From positions 496,001-560,000 of the forward strand of contig JARBJD010000003.1 in the NCBI GenBank assembly GCA_033064195.1: 64,000 bases of DNA, in the 5' to 3' direction. Under the pieces are notes generated by a model that was not told where the DNA came from, did no database searches, and was given only the letters and a program-made list of their open reading frames with translations. Made by a program: the position numbers and the translations under genes. Source of the stretch: Blattamonas nauphoetae (lineage: Eukaryota; Preaxostyla; Oxymonadida). Below, one piece after another: positions 1-11,770 of the stretch (position 1 is its first letter; every line of letters starts with the position of its first letter).

Positions 1-1
1 A

Positions 2-814
2 GGAGTCGCCCTCACCGCAGCGATGGATGTTTTCGCCTGCCCGCACGGAACCGGAGACTACTTCACAGATTTCGAGATGAAAGCCGACTTCCTCTCCAAA
101 ATCGTCGAAAGTGTGGTTTCCTCTTTCTGACCTTCCCAGCCACACCACACAATTTCTGCTTCCTCCATGTCAAAGCAACCGACGACACAGGCCACGATGG
201 GCGACCCCAACTCCGTTCGGAGATCATCGAACGAGTGGACAGGATGGTGGGACTTCTCCTCTCTCGACTGGTCCATTCCAGACACGAGGTCTGTCGCCTT
301 CTCTTCTCACCCTCCACAGATCATCCTCCAATTCACTGCCGACCACAGCACTCCAATCTGTGTCAAAGATCACTCGTGCGAGCCTGTTCCCTTCTTCTAC
401 ACCCATCTCTCCAATTTCCACGCTCGCTTCGAAGCCAAACCGACTTCCGAAGCAGGCGACCGTTGGACCAAAACGGATCCAGCCGAATGGGCTGCAGGAT
501 TTGATGCAGAGAAGCACCGCTTTGCTGTGGTGGACGGGTGGAGTAACTCCGACTACGACACGGCCGAGTCTGAAGTCCACGAGTCTGAGCCTGACTTCAG
601 AGAAACTGGAGGGTGCACAAGGAAGGACTGTGTCCATCTTGTGAGACGAGAAACTCCGCTGAATGAAGACACTCTTCCACCGTTGGCTCGTGGAATACTC
701 AAGCCGGATTCAGCCAAATCCTACACGGAGACAGTTTGTGGAAAGGGTTGTTTGGGACGTTTCCCTGGACTTGAAACAATGAAATTTAATGAGAAACTAC
801 TCACTTCTGAATGA
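2..814 (+). CDS. apgM: Archaeal-type 2,3-bisphosphoglycerate-independent phosphoglycerate mutase, 5'-truncated by window edge
   Basis: Interconverts 3- and 2-phosphoglycerate in cytosolic glycolysis. Three exons are visible (2-110, 140-288, 320-814) with introns of 29 nt (111-139) and 31 nt (289-319); phases close and the frame is open into the window edge. Exon 1 carries MDVFACPHGTGDY, exon 2 FLHVKATDDTGHDG, and exon 3 TADHSTPICVKDH and the C-terminal GCLGRFPGLETM. These are the late metal-binding and terminal motifs of the archaeal-type (ApgM) branch of the alkaline-phosphatase superfamily, not of the dPGM family or the classical bacterial/plant iPGM. The N-terminal half lies outside the window. 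The family call rests on these motifs only; confidence is high. Confidence 0.85.
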
Positions 815-1442
815 TTTGTCATAATTGTTTATTTTTTGATTTAAAAAGAGATCAGCCCTTATTAATATCAATTATCTTTTGACCAAATTGAGATGACAGC
901 CAATCCCAATAGTATTTCGTTCACCAGCTTTATTCGCATTTTTTCAATCTCACCGCTCAATGGTATACCTCTTGAAATCATTTTTGCCTTGAAAATGGAG
1001 GAATGAGTGGGATCCTCCATTGCCAATTTATTGCGCAAGATTATGGAATTTATCCCTAGTTACCCCTCCTAGAGTTCAATTTTTTAACTTTAACGTTCTT
1101 TACTTTTGAATTCTTTTCTGATCCAACGACAATTCTCCAACATCAAATCTCTCTTCTTTCTGCCCTTTTTCCCTTCAATAGATCTTTTTGGCTAAATAAA
1201 TCAAAACTATTCCACAGACTATCCATTTCCTTCAGTTTAACTTTCCATAATTATCATATTTTGAACACAAATGATTTTGTTTCATTCATCTTCATCGATG
1301 GCTTTTTCTCGTCTACTCCATATTATTTGAATCTTTCTTCGCATTTTTCAATGTCCAAACAAAAAGTGAAACCAAACGCATGAACATTTGTTGATTTGGT
1401 TCAAACATCGGAGTTAACCCATTTTACCCTAATCGGAACCGG
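815..1442. other. AT-rich intergenic region
   Basis: About 630 bp between the mutase stop and the proposed start of the acyl-CoA synthetase. No open frame with coding character, RNA gene or repeat was seen. It holds the 3' flank of the mutase and the upstream region of the synthetase. Confidence 0.5.
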
Positions 1443-3668
1443 ATGTCGGAAACAGCCGTGGTATTTATTGTTTTATCAACTAAATCTTCTGTCTCTTCAC
1501 TTTTTCGAAAATAGGAAGCAGCACCATCATCTACCCCATCCTGCACAGAGCCACAATCGTGCCCCTTCCGGCCTGACAAATCTACTCCACACACTTACAC
1601 ACATAGACCGGATTATGAGTCCCTCTATGACTATGTTACGGAAGTAATCAAACGCCAGCCTGATGCTCCCTGTTGTGGCACTCGCAAGCAGTCAGACGCC
1701 ACAACATTCGGTGATTATGAATGGACTTCGTACCAAGAGTTCTATAACCGGTGCCAGAATTTTGGAAGTTTCTTGATTGAGCTTGGCGCCAAGAAGAATG
1801 ATCGAATTGGTATTATGTCACTTACCAATGAAGAATTCCTCGAAATTGATTTTGGATGCCAATGCTACAACCTCTGTTCTGTTCCCATCTATTCTACCTT
1901 CGGTGCTGCAGCCGTTCCATATCTTCTTAACCATTCAAATTGTCGCTTCGTTTTCGTTCATGTATCGATGCTCCCTCAGATCCTAAAAGCAAGTCCCCGT
2001 TGCCCAAATTTGAAAGCCGTTATTGTCCTCGGATACAAATCAGATGATCTTGGGAAAGAGTTTGCTGAAAGAGACTACACACCTTTCACCCGTATTGAGG
2101 AAGACGATGTTGATTACTTCAACGAGACATATGACCCACTCAATCCTGCGACCTTCCAGAACGGTCTTGGAGCTCCGCTTGATCGTACCGAAGAATTTAA
2201 CCGCATTTCTCACATGGAACTGTCTCGAACCGAAGAAGACAAGAGAGGATTGAAAGAATATCCCTTCCGCTTCTTCACGTGGTCGGATGTCATGAAATAC
2301 GGTTCGGAGCATCGCCACGAGACCATCCGCCCAAAACGCGATGATGTGTTGAGTATCATGTACACGTCGGGAACTACTGGCACCCCGAAGGGTGTCATCA
2401 TGCACCATGACAACCTCCTCTCCACTGTCGTTGCAGGCGCCCTCGGTGGTCTCGACGTCTTCAAACCACAAGACACATATCTTGCCTATCTTCCACTTGC
2501 TCATGTCTTCGAAAGAGTGGCTGAATTCAGTCTTCTCACACTTGGCTCAAGAATTGGTTATGGATCCGGGGATACCAAAAAGCTTGTCGAAGAAATCAAT
2601 ATTCTCAAGCCGTCATTGTTCGTGGGAGTCCCTCGTGTTCTGAATACCATTTACGATGCTTTTGTGAAGGGAGTTGCTGAAATGAACGGCTGCGTCCGTG
2701 CTCTCTTTAATCGCGGACTCGAAGCAAAGAAAGTTGCTCTGAAAAAGAATCAGGACACGCCATTCTACAACACACTCATCTTCAACACCACAAAGAAGAA
2801 GACAGGAGGAAACATCATCTTCATCCTCTGTGGGTCTGCTCCTCTCAACCCAAAGATCCACGAGTTCCTCCAGTGCACACTGTGTGCCCCCATCCAGTGC
2901 GGATACTCGATGACCGAAACAAGCTGTAGTGGCGCAGTCCCCAAATATCCCGACACCAACACGTACGGCCACTGCGGGTCAGTCATGGCCTCGCTGGAGA
3001 TGAAGCTGGTGAGTGTGGAGGAGATGGGGTATCTGGCAAGCGAGAACAAGGGCGAGATCTGGATGCGAGGCCCCGCTGTTTTCCACGGATACTACCGCGA
3101 CCCATGGCAGAGCAGGGAGATCTTCACCGAAGACGGGTGGGTCAAGAGCGGCGACATTGGCATGTTCGACGAGAACCACAACGTGTACGTGATCGACCGA
3201 AAGAAGAACATCTTCAAGCTCTCGCAGGGTGAGTATGTTGCCCCTGAGCAAGCCGAGGCGGTGTACTTGAAAGGGAACTTTGTCGAGCAGAGCGTTGTGT
3301 ACGGAGAGAGCGAATGGCGATACACTGTTGCTGTTGTCGCTCCGAGAAAGGCCAAGGTCTTGGAATGGGCGAAGTCTGCACAGTCGGACTTGTACAAGCA
3401 GATGGAAGAGAAGAATAAGGCCGAGGAAGGATCGGGATGGGCCTGGCTCATCCAGCAGGACGCTGTGAAGAAAGCAATCTTGGAGGACATGAGAGAATGC
3501 GGAAAGAAAGATGGCCTTAACTCCTTCCAGATTGCTGCCGGCATCATCACCATCCCAGAACCATTCGGTGAAGATTATGTCACACCATCTCTGAAAGTCA
3601 AGCGATTCTTGATCAACAAGGACATGAAAGAGCAATTCAAAGCGTGTTATGAATCACTTAACTTGTGA
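1443..3668 (+). CDS. Long-chain fatty acid--CoA ligase (acyl-CoA synthetase)
   Basis: Activates fatty acids to acyl-CoA through an acyl-AMP intermediate. The proposed model has a six-codon first exon (1443-1460, reading MSETAV), a 54-nt intron 1461-1514 (GTATTT...TAG) and a long exon 1515-3668, giving 723 residues, the usual length for eukaryotic LACS. The adenylate-forming P-loop is clear (MYTSGTTGTPKG, near residue 290), as are the TET box (CGYSMTET), GYYRDP, the hinge region GWVKSGDIGMFDE and DRKKNIFKLSQGEYV typical of the long-chain subgroup. No signal peptide is evident. The tiny first exon is inferred because the long frame has no ATG before residue LYDY; family membership is near certain, the start is not. 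Confidence 0.88.
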
Positions 3669-3784
3669 AACATCCGTTTTGTGTTATAATTTCTTCAATT
3701 CATGCACACTCATTATTGATTGAGCACAATCAGAAAAAGAAGAATGAAATGTTATCGAAAATTAAAATTTGAGGGTTGAAACAC

Positions 3785-4423
3785 TCAATCCTCATCTGAA
3801 TCATCTCCATAATCAGCCATCAGGAGACTCAATGCATTGACAGGTTCTGAAGTCGTTTTTTGAAGGTTTCTTTCCTCCTTCTCCTGTTGTGATGTTGAAG
3901 GCGTTGATGAATCCCGTTTCTGCTTTTGAATGGGAATAGACTCAACGTTTGACATCTTTTCTGACTCGGCACTTTCTGTCTCTTTCTTATTCTTTCCTTG
4001 TTCTGACTTTTTCTTTTGAGTGTCATATGCTGCAAAGAGGGATTGTTTTTTAGTTTGTTCCTTCTGTTTGATTTCCATCTCCAGTTGAATTTTTGCTTTG
4101 AGGAAATCCTCTTCATCTTGCTTCCGTATTCCAAGATGATGCATTTTGTTTGATTGGCTGTATTGAGAGAAAAACTCGATTTCGTCCTTCGATAGTCCTG
4201 GTGGTGGACGAATTTTGTGTTCGTCTTCATATTTTTGCTGTTTCTATGAATTGTCAGTCGAAGGTGTGAAAGAAAATGGTAACACATGAAAACAAACTTT
4301 TGCTTCGGATTCCTGAAGACGTTCATATAATGGCCGATTGTCAACGGGTCCACCTTGCTTTTCTACTTCTTGTTCCAGTTCTTCATCAGTCTTTGTACTT
4401 TTCTTGAAGAGCGAAAGGGCCAT
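3785..4423 (-). CDS. FAM192A: FAM192A/Fyv6-like nuclear protein (NIP30 domain)
   Basis: Two exons, 4298-4423 and 3785-4243, separated by a 54-nt intron (4244-4297), encode 194 residues. The N-terminal third matches the FAM192A (PSME3IP1/NIP30) domain: RPLYERLQE, a charged KQQKYEDEHK stretch, then LSKDEIEFFSQYS. The human protein binds the proteasome activator PA28-gamma; the yeast relative Fyv6 works in second-step splicing. The C-terminal half is lysine/glutamate-rich and low-complexity, ending in an acidic YGDDSDED tail. Which of the two roles applies here cannot be read from sequence. It converges with the acyl-CoA synthetase gene, whose stop is about 115 bp away. Confidence 0.75.
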
Positions 4424-5018
4424 TATTAAGTGTGACCATAATGTTGAGTTTCAAGAAAAACAGATTCATAAGACAAAGTACACCACAAGCTAATCGGAGA
4501 AATGAAGGACAAATGAGAAAACTACGCAACAATCGCTGTGATAAAGGGAGTGACATAAAAGGTGGTTATATCATTGAATCTCAAAATATAGTGGAAACTT
4601 CTGCCAAAAATCTGCAAATATGAAACCTACGTACAGTAAATAAGATAAGTAGAGAGATATAAATGAGTTGAAGGAGAGGAGTGTGAAGTAAATGAACAGA
4701 TCAAAAATAATCAGCGATCAAGTGTGACTCAACATATCAACAGCCAACATCTTGAAAGCAAAGTGACAAGACGGTTCAAGTTGATTCATGATCATTGTTT
4801 TTATGCATCAGAATTGATTAAAAGTCTGAAAGAAATGCATACCATTTCAGACGGTGGGAAAAAAGGCAGAGTTAAACTCGGGTGTATCTGAGCAAAAACA
4901 TAGAATTTAAAGTTGGGAGAAAGTAAATGGAAGACTAATCGATGAGAGAAGCACAGAACATTTTAGCTTGAATTTTGTTGTGGACCGATCAATTTTTCGT
5001 CTCCATCAACTATTGTGG
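4424..5018. other. Intergenic region between divergent genes
   Basis: About 595 bp separating the divergently transcribed FAM192A-like and MED20 genes, so it should hold both promoters. It is AT-rich with a short 63-codon open frame (4432-4623) of no coding character. No RNA gene or repeat was recognised. Confidence 0.5.
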
Positions 5019-5937
5019 ATGCTGTCACTCTCCAATATTTATGCCCCAAGCAATTCAACTCCATTCGGAGTTTCCTGGTCTGTATAATTCACACTCTCAT
5101 CTTGAATCCAACCATTTTTCAATGTCCATGTAATCCTCAATCTCTCTCTTTATCAGTCTGTACATTTATGAAACCCTTTCGGCTGAACAGATTTGTGCCA
5201 TAATTGAAGCATTTGGATGCGTATTCTTAGGCAAATTCCAGAATGACATCATTCTCGTTTCTGCCCAAGCCAAACGCCAAATTCCGGATCAAGCGAGCTT
5301 ATCGGACCAGAAAGATATCAGCCAGAATTACCTCCGAATTTCATATTCAGAAGCTCCAGAAAAACGATTCTTTTTCTCGAACTTTCCACCACTCCCTCTA
5401 CAAACACGTTCAAGTGTTGAATGTCTTAGAATTGTTGAAGGTGGAAAGGAAATGGACGATTTTATCAAGTCTGGTTGGGCAACAAAAGCTGTCGAGAGAG
5501 GACTCACCATCACTGGCTCTGTTTATTCAATCGGTGATTACAGAGTTCATGTTGGATCGATTCAAACGTCTCCGAGTGGTGACAAGAAAGGAACATCAAT
5601 TGAGGTTGAATATACTCAGCCAGCAATCTCTGAAGAAGCTTATTCTCATATTGATCAGTTTCTTCGTGAATTATTTGCTTTCCCAACAAAGCACAATAAA
5701 GCCCTACAAGCAGAACTTCAAAGCCGAAACACATCCAATTCAGACTCTATCTGGACCATATCCCCAGATAAACTCTCAACATTTCCTCCCCAAGCGAAAG
5801 AAGCATTCACCAACATTACCTCGTTTTTTGCCCCGTTTTTCCTTGCTGAGCCATCCTCGCTTGCACATCGGAGTATTCTCTATGCAATGTACTATTTCAA
5901 GGAGAGATCGAATCAACTCCAAAAAAACACACGCTAA
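5019..5937 (+). CDS. MED20: Mediator complex subunit 20
   Basis: Subunit of the Mediator head module, which links activators to RNA polymerase II. Exon 1 (5019-5077) and exon 2 (5157-5937) are joined across a 79-nt intron (5078-5156), giving 279 residues, longer than the roughly 210 of animals. The family opening is split by the intron: TPFGVSC then LYIYETLSAEQICAII. The diagnostic core is YSIGDYRVHVGSIQ followed by GTSIEVEYTQPAISEE, equivalent to the two central beta strands of MED20. The start gives the short N-terminus before the conserved GVSC strand that the family requires. It is tail-to-tail with RPA2. Confidence 0.82.
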
Positions 5938-6176
5938 ACATCCAACCTCTACCAAGTAGTTCATCCTCAATACATGCAGCTTTGCATGACTTGTCTCTAC
6001 ATCTAACCGACTTTCTGGTCAGGGACTATCCTCACGGCAAAGAAATTTCGCAGTATGGCCAGTACTGGTCGAAACATTTCAGCCTCAATGAGAAAAACTC
6101 TCTACTGTGAGTTTCTTCGCATCTCGAACGTCGATTTTCAAATATTCATTTTTTCGTGAAGTGAAAAATTAAGTTT

Positions 6177-9100
6177 TCAATCATCTTCAAGTGCCTGTGC
6201 ATAGCTGCTGGCCTTGATGATCAGTTTCAGGTTCATGCACGAAAGTTCGTTAATTAGATAGAGCAGAACGTAGGGAACACGAACTTTCCCGACAAATTCG
6301 CCTGTCCCACAAGCACGGCATGAGCGTGATAGACTAGAGGTTTGCTCTGCTGAGGATCTTGGGTTTGCGATCACCGAGACGAGTGAACCACATTTCTGGC
6401 ACATGTACGCCTGCTAGGATGAAGAAAACAAGAAAACAAACTTCTGTCTCATCCGAGCAATGCATGAGACGATCTTGGAGAAGGAAAGAAACACCATGAG
6501 CAAGGAGAGAGTCTCGTTCCATCTCTCCCAGACGGATGCCTCCTCCGAGTTTCCTTCCTTTGATGGGCTGGTGTGTGAGTGGGTTGATTGGGCCTGTGGT
6601 TCTGACTTGGTATTTGTCAGACACCATATGACGCAGACGCTGATAATACACAGACTGTCAGAAGAGAGAAACGGATGAGAGAAAAGAAGAAGGATACGCC
6701 AAAAAAGATGTCTGCTCTGAGAAGTTCGCCAGAAACACCGGAGTACATTGGCTCGCTGCCTTGATAGTTGAAGCCTGCCTTGGCCAGCTGCTCTCCAACG
6801 TAGTCAATCAGAGTTTTCTCGTCCTCGCCCATTGGAGTGCCCTTGTTGCGGTTGAACTCAAACGGGGTGCTGTCTTGGAAGATGCCGTGTGCTCCTCCCG
6901 CCTTTCCAGCCATCGACTCTATCATCATTCCAATTGTCATTCGAGACGGGAAGGCATGAGGATTGATGATGCAATCGGGGGTGATTCCGCTCTCCGTGAA
7001 CGGCATATCTGTCTGTTGCCAAAGAACCGACAAAACACCCTTTTGTCCGTGGCGTGAGGAGAACTTGTCTCCAATCACTGGATTTCTGTTCACTCTGAGC
7101 CTGATCCGAACAAGATCGGGTTTTGCAGATGGGTCAGCAGTGTGTGTTGTCACCAATGTCACAGCTTCCACCGTTCCACCCTCTTGTCCTTTATGAAACT
7201 TGACGTGTGGCTTTCCGTCTTCCCCGAGAAAGGCGCAGAGAGGGTCGCCCTCGTTGATGTATGTGCCGACCTTCGGGAGCCCATCAATATCAAGACGAGG
7301 CTCGATGACATTGCCAGAGAGGTCGATGTTGCAGAACTGCGAGTTGAGTCTGCGATACTCCGCCTTTCCGCGTGTCTTCCTTCCTGACTCCTCCTCAAGC
7401 GAGATCTCCTTTGTCATGTAGATGCACGCATGTCCAAATCCTCGCTCGTATGCAGACTTGTTTATGATCATGGCATCTTCCATGTCAAATCCAGTGTATG
7501 AGATCACAGCCACACACGCGTTGGTGCCTGTCGGGTAGTCGTTCATGGAGTACGTCTCCTGTGCTTGACATCTGACGACTGGCTTTTGTGGATGGGTCAT
7601 TCGATACGACTTGCCGTCGTGTCGGTAGGGGAGTGCGTGTGTTGGGATTCCCATCGTTTGCTTGCCCATCTGGCATTGGTAAAGGTTTCGAGGAGATTGG
7701 TTGTAATCGGAGAAAGGAGTGAGTGAAGCCACCACTGACAGCATGGAAGTTGGAGACAGTTCTTCGAAGACAGTCTGATCGGTCACATCAGCAGGGAGGC
7801 ATGCAATGTCGAGTGACGATTGTTCGAGAGATCCGATGAACGTCTCTGCCCCTGTCGGTCTGAAGCGCACAGGTCGCATGTAGCGAGCAGGGGTGCTCTG
7901 AATGAAGATCATCGGGTAAGAGAAGTGTTGGGTGTGGGGAAAACACGCAATCTCCACTGTGGGATCGACGATGTGCGGTTGAGAAACACGGAGATATCGG
8001 AGCTGATGGGCAACTTCGCCAAGTTTCTCTTTCGGCAGGAATCCCACAATGCGACCATCAATCAGAACAGGGGCGGAGTCGGCTGTGATGTGTGGATCTT
8101 CAGCCGCAGGTGACATGCCGAGTCCAACAAGTGTGCGAGGGATGAGATCGGTGTCAGCCTTCGCCTGCACAATCTCACAACGCGCAGCGAGATGGTTGAG
8201 AAGTCCACAAGGGGAGCCATCGGGGGTGTGCACTGGACAGACAAAGCCCCATGATTGTGGAAGGAGCTTTCGCACTTCGGTGGTTTTCATTTCGGTGAAG
8301 AAGTGTCCTCGATGCACAGAGCGGAAGTGGGAGATGAAGCGAAGGAAGTTCAGACGCTCAGCTTGGATGGAGAACCCGGAGATCTGTTGGAGATCGAGAC
8401 CGCTGTCAGTCACCACGTTTCCGGTCGAAAGGAGGTACTCAACACGTTTGCAGATTGGGTTGGGTGTTTTGTCTGCACATTTCTTCCACACAGCGGGATC
8501 CGTAACATTCTCGGAAGGATAGTCTGAGAGGTGTTTCTCGATTGTCTTTCTGAATTGTGCAAGCCATAAAGTCATCTGCTCCTTCACAATGTTGAGGATA
8601 AGATGTCCAGGAAGGAGAACTTCGTGGTATTCCGGAGAGTCTTCCATTTCTCGATTGAGGCGTCCTGATGCGAGGTAAAGGAGCTTCCGGAGCATCAAGA
8701 CCAACATTTGGTATTTTTCTTTGTTGGTGTTGAGATGGACGAGGATAAATTCCTTCAGGAGATCTTCACCGCACTGTTGATCTGTGTACCATGGTGGCCA
8801 TCTGCACGCTGTACGGAAGCGTTGTCCAATGTATGCAAGGACTGACGCTCTCGTGAAACATCCAAAGGAATGTGATTGGAGGAGGATTTGTTCAACACAG
8901 CTGACAAAGAAAGTGTTTTCTTCTTCCCCAACCAAGACGTCATCGTGGATTTGTTTGTCAGAGACATCGACAAGTGCCTTCATCAAGAACCCCACAGAAA
9001 CGAAGAATTGTTGGCGCCTGATGTTGAAGCTGAACATGGACGTTCCATCATTGAGGTAGTGGAGGATCACAGTTCTTGCTGATTGATCGTCTCGTACACA

Positions 9101-9649
9101 TCTCATTTGGATACCAAAGTTGGTATATCGAGTGCCTCTCTTGGAGTATGCTCCACGGACAACAGCCATAGGGTAGTTTTTACGGTAGGCGATGACGAGG
9201 CGGATAAGCTTTTCGAGACCATTGATCACGAAATATCCTCCTGCTTCGGTTTCTTCCTCACCTCGTAAAACGAGTTGCTTGGCATTGAAGTTATGTAGTT
9301 GACATCTGGAACTTTTTACCATGATTGGGAGGTTGCCAATTCGGCGGTGAAGTTTGGTTGGTTCGTTGTCATTGATTTGAACACACAATTGAGCTGAGAA
9401 TGCTCCCGTATAAGAAGTCTTCGATTCTCGGCATGTTTTGGGGAATAGGCGATTGTCTTTATATCCACTTCCACTTTTGGTCGGTTTCATGATCATTGGG
9501 TCTTCCCACCAAAATGTCAGTCTTTCATCGTTCGGTCCGACAACAAAATCCTTCTGAATGTTGTTGACAGCAGCACGAATTCCAGGACCCAGAAAATAAT
9601 TGAATGAATCGACATGGGGAGCGAAAAGTCGCTCCCGACTTTGGCTCAT
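6177..9649 (-). CDS. RPA2: DNA-directed RNA polymerase I second-largest subunit
   Basis: Catalytic beta-like subunit of Pol I, which transcribes rRNA in the nucleolus. Three exons (6698-9649, 6442-6654, 6177-6413) with introns of 43 and 28 nt give 1,133 residues, normal for the family. Visible landmarks: [90 protein letters not shown], the clamp [17 protein letters not shown] and the C-terminal zinc site CQKCG...[23 protein letters not shown] after the MGKQTMG motif and the overall match favour Pol I over Pol II or III. The ATG at 9649 is chosen because upstream codons encode an implausible hydrophobic run. Confidence 0.95.
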
Positions 9650-9795
9650 TATCAAAAAGAATATGGCTAGATCTATCAAGTGTGTGGAAAACTTGATGAA
9701 ATGCTTTAAATACGATGAAATGAATAAATAAACATTTGAAAAAAAGAAAAAAGGAAGATCACGCAAGAATAGCTCGATATTCGATAGTTTGAGAC

Positions 9796-11566
9796 TCAAT
9801 CTTCATCGTTCTCCAAAAGTTCCCAGTTGTTAATTTGATCGGATAATAACGCTGGCGCTAGTTCAATGTCCTCCTCAGGATATGCCTTTTGAATGACTTT
9901 GAAGGCTGCAGTAAAGAAAAGGTAGTGTGCAGTCAAGAATGTTCCACTGAGGATTCCCATCCGAAACAATCTGAGAGAATGTTGGTTCCATCAAACAAAA
10001 TGCGGACCGTTTAATGTGGCTCCAACGATCGGGGAAAAGAGACTTTCCTTGTTTCTTCCGATCGAGGGCATCTCGGTAAAGAGCGATGGTTTGTGCAGCA
10101 ATCTTGCCCCAATCGTAGATGCTTGTCAACTCAGCGTGGAATTTGGTGGTGTCCGGTTGCTTGCCTCGATGAAACATGTCGACAGTAGTGCAGAGAGCAG
10201 CGGTCATGGCTGTTGGGAGAGAGAGAGAGGGAGGGAATGCAGAAGACAGGGACAAACACTCTGGAGTTGGATCGCCAAACGAGGCCATGTGGTGCGGGAG
10301 AATATCCTGACAGAAAGTGTAAAGAGATATCAGAAACGTCAAACAGGAATGGCATCCACGTTGGTGGAGACAACGTAGAGACCAGAACAGGCAGCCTCGA
10401 GGACAACAATGCAGAAAGACTCGGAGAGACTGCAGTTTAGGAAGATGTCGCACTGGATCATCACCTGGAGCAAAGTGAACGAGGATGATATCACACATTT
10501 CTCGCATCATCATGTGCTGTGTTTCCGAGGAGTTGAATTCGATCTTCAAGATTATTTTGTTCCATCATTTGGATCAAATCAATCATTCGCTCGCCATCGC
10601 CACCAACGACGAACCTGACATTGTCGTATTTGGCGCACACTGTGGGTATTATCTCAACCATGAGATCAGTCCCCTTCTTTTTCATCAGGCGACTGAAGAT
10701 GCAGATCGTTACTGAAACAGAAAGTGATGGTGAGGAAGAAAGGAGAAACTCCATTCCCGGCCGGTGTCTTTTCCGTTTTTATCCTTCATCCGTTTGTTTT
10801 CGAGGAATATTGCTTGTTCAGAAGGTGTGCGAGGATAGAACATCTTTCCGTTGACTGCATTACCGATCACAGTGAGGTGTTCTTCTTCCATTCCGATCCG
10901 CTCAATAACGTTTCGTTTACTAGCCGAGATAAGAGAGAAAGAAGTGTACCTTGCTTCTGAAACACAGACAATTTGTTCAATTTCTGAGTAACTCCATTTG
11001 CAAAGCTGAAAACAGGGCATGTTTTAGATGAATGGATATGGTAGAAGCACACATCGTTGATGATGTAAGAATAGATTTCATTCGGTTTTGTCACAGAATG
11101 TTCTGTGTAGAATAGTGGCAAACCCATTTGGTTGGCTACATAGTTGCATTCACACGACATGCATGAAAAACTCTAAAGTTGGCAATTAATAGAGAAGTTA
11201 TTCTAAAAAGATTCAACAAACGGTTTGCCCATGAACAATTGTCACCTGTTCTTTGATAAAAATGTCTCGATACAGTATTGCAGGGGACATAAATGATGGA
11301 AGAGTAGATTGTCTCCAAAGAAGCATTCGAGGAACATAATAGACTTTTAGTCCGGTGTCAAGATAACGAATCCCACGTTTCTTTCCGTAGTGGTGAGTAA
11401 TTAGAATGACCTATCAAATAAAGAGAGGAAGATGAGAAGAGACAGAGAGAGATACTTTGACCCCCTGTTTGATCATATGTTTACTAACTTCATAAATATG
11501 ATTTTCAACACCACCTATATTCGGGTAGAAAAAATCAGAGACAAATGCGACAGTTATGTGCGACAT
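9796..11566 (-). CDS. PIGA: GPI N-acetylglucosaminyltransferase catalytic subunit PIG-A
   Basis: Transfers GlcNAc from UDP-GlcNAc to phosphatidylinositol, the first step of GPI-anchor synthesis, on the cytosolic ER face. Nine exons are separated by eight introns of 30-49 nt (9971-10007, 10307-10344, 10465-10496, 10712-10749, 10920-10949, 11006-11052, 11173-11221, 11411-11455). All phases close and give 484 residues, the same length as the human enzyme. Motifs: [49 protein letters not shown], the GT-B donor-site region [14 protein letters not shown]...[25 protein letters not shown], and a C-terminal membrane segment. GPI biosynthesis is echoed by GAA1 at 45-48 kb. Confidence 0.93.
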
Positions 11567-11770
11567 CTGTTCCAGCCACACTTTCCTTGGGTTGATCAGT
11601 GGAGAGTCTTTTAAATGGGTCACAGACTCTTGAAAGTTACCAGAATGTTAAGCATATATCAAATAATATCACTTCAAAAGCAAGAAGAATGTGAAATGAA
11701 AATGAAGAGAAAAACCAAGATTATTATTGAAAAAAACTGTTCTATACATGAAAAAACAAAAGAAAACTGC

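Noticed and set aside
1396-1647. 83-codon frame overlapping the start of the acyl-CoA synthetase
   Set aside because: Out of frame with the conserved N-terminal LYDYV region; no coding character.
4780-4830. Possible tRNA B-box-like GGTTCAAG
   Set aside because: No matching A box or cloverleaf could be drawn around it.
5243-5959. 238-codon plus-strand frame overlapping MED20
   Set aside because: Different frame from the conserved MED20 motifs and of biased basic composition; a shadow.
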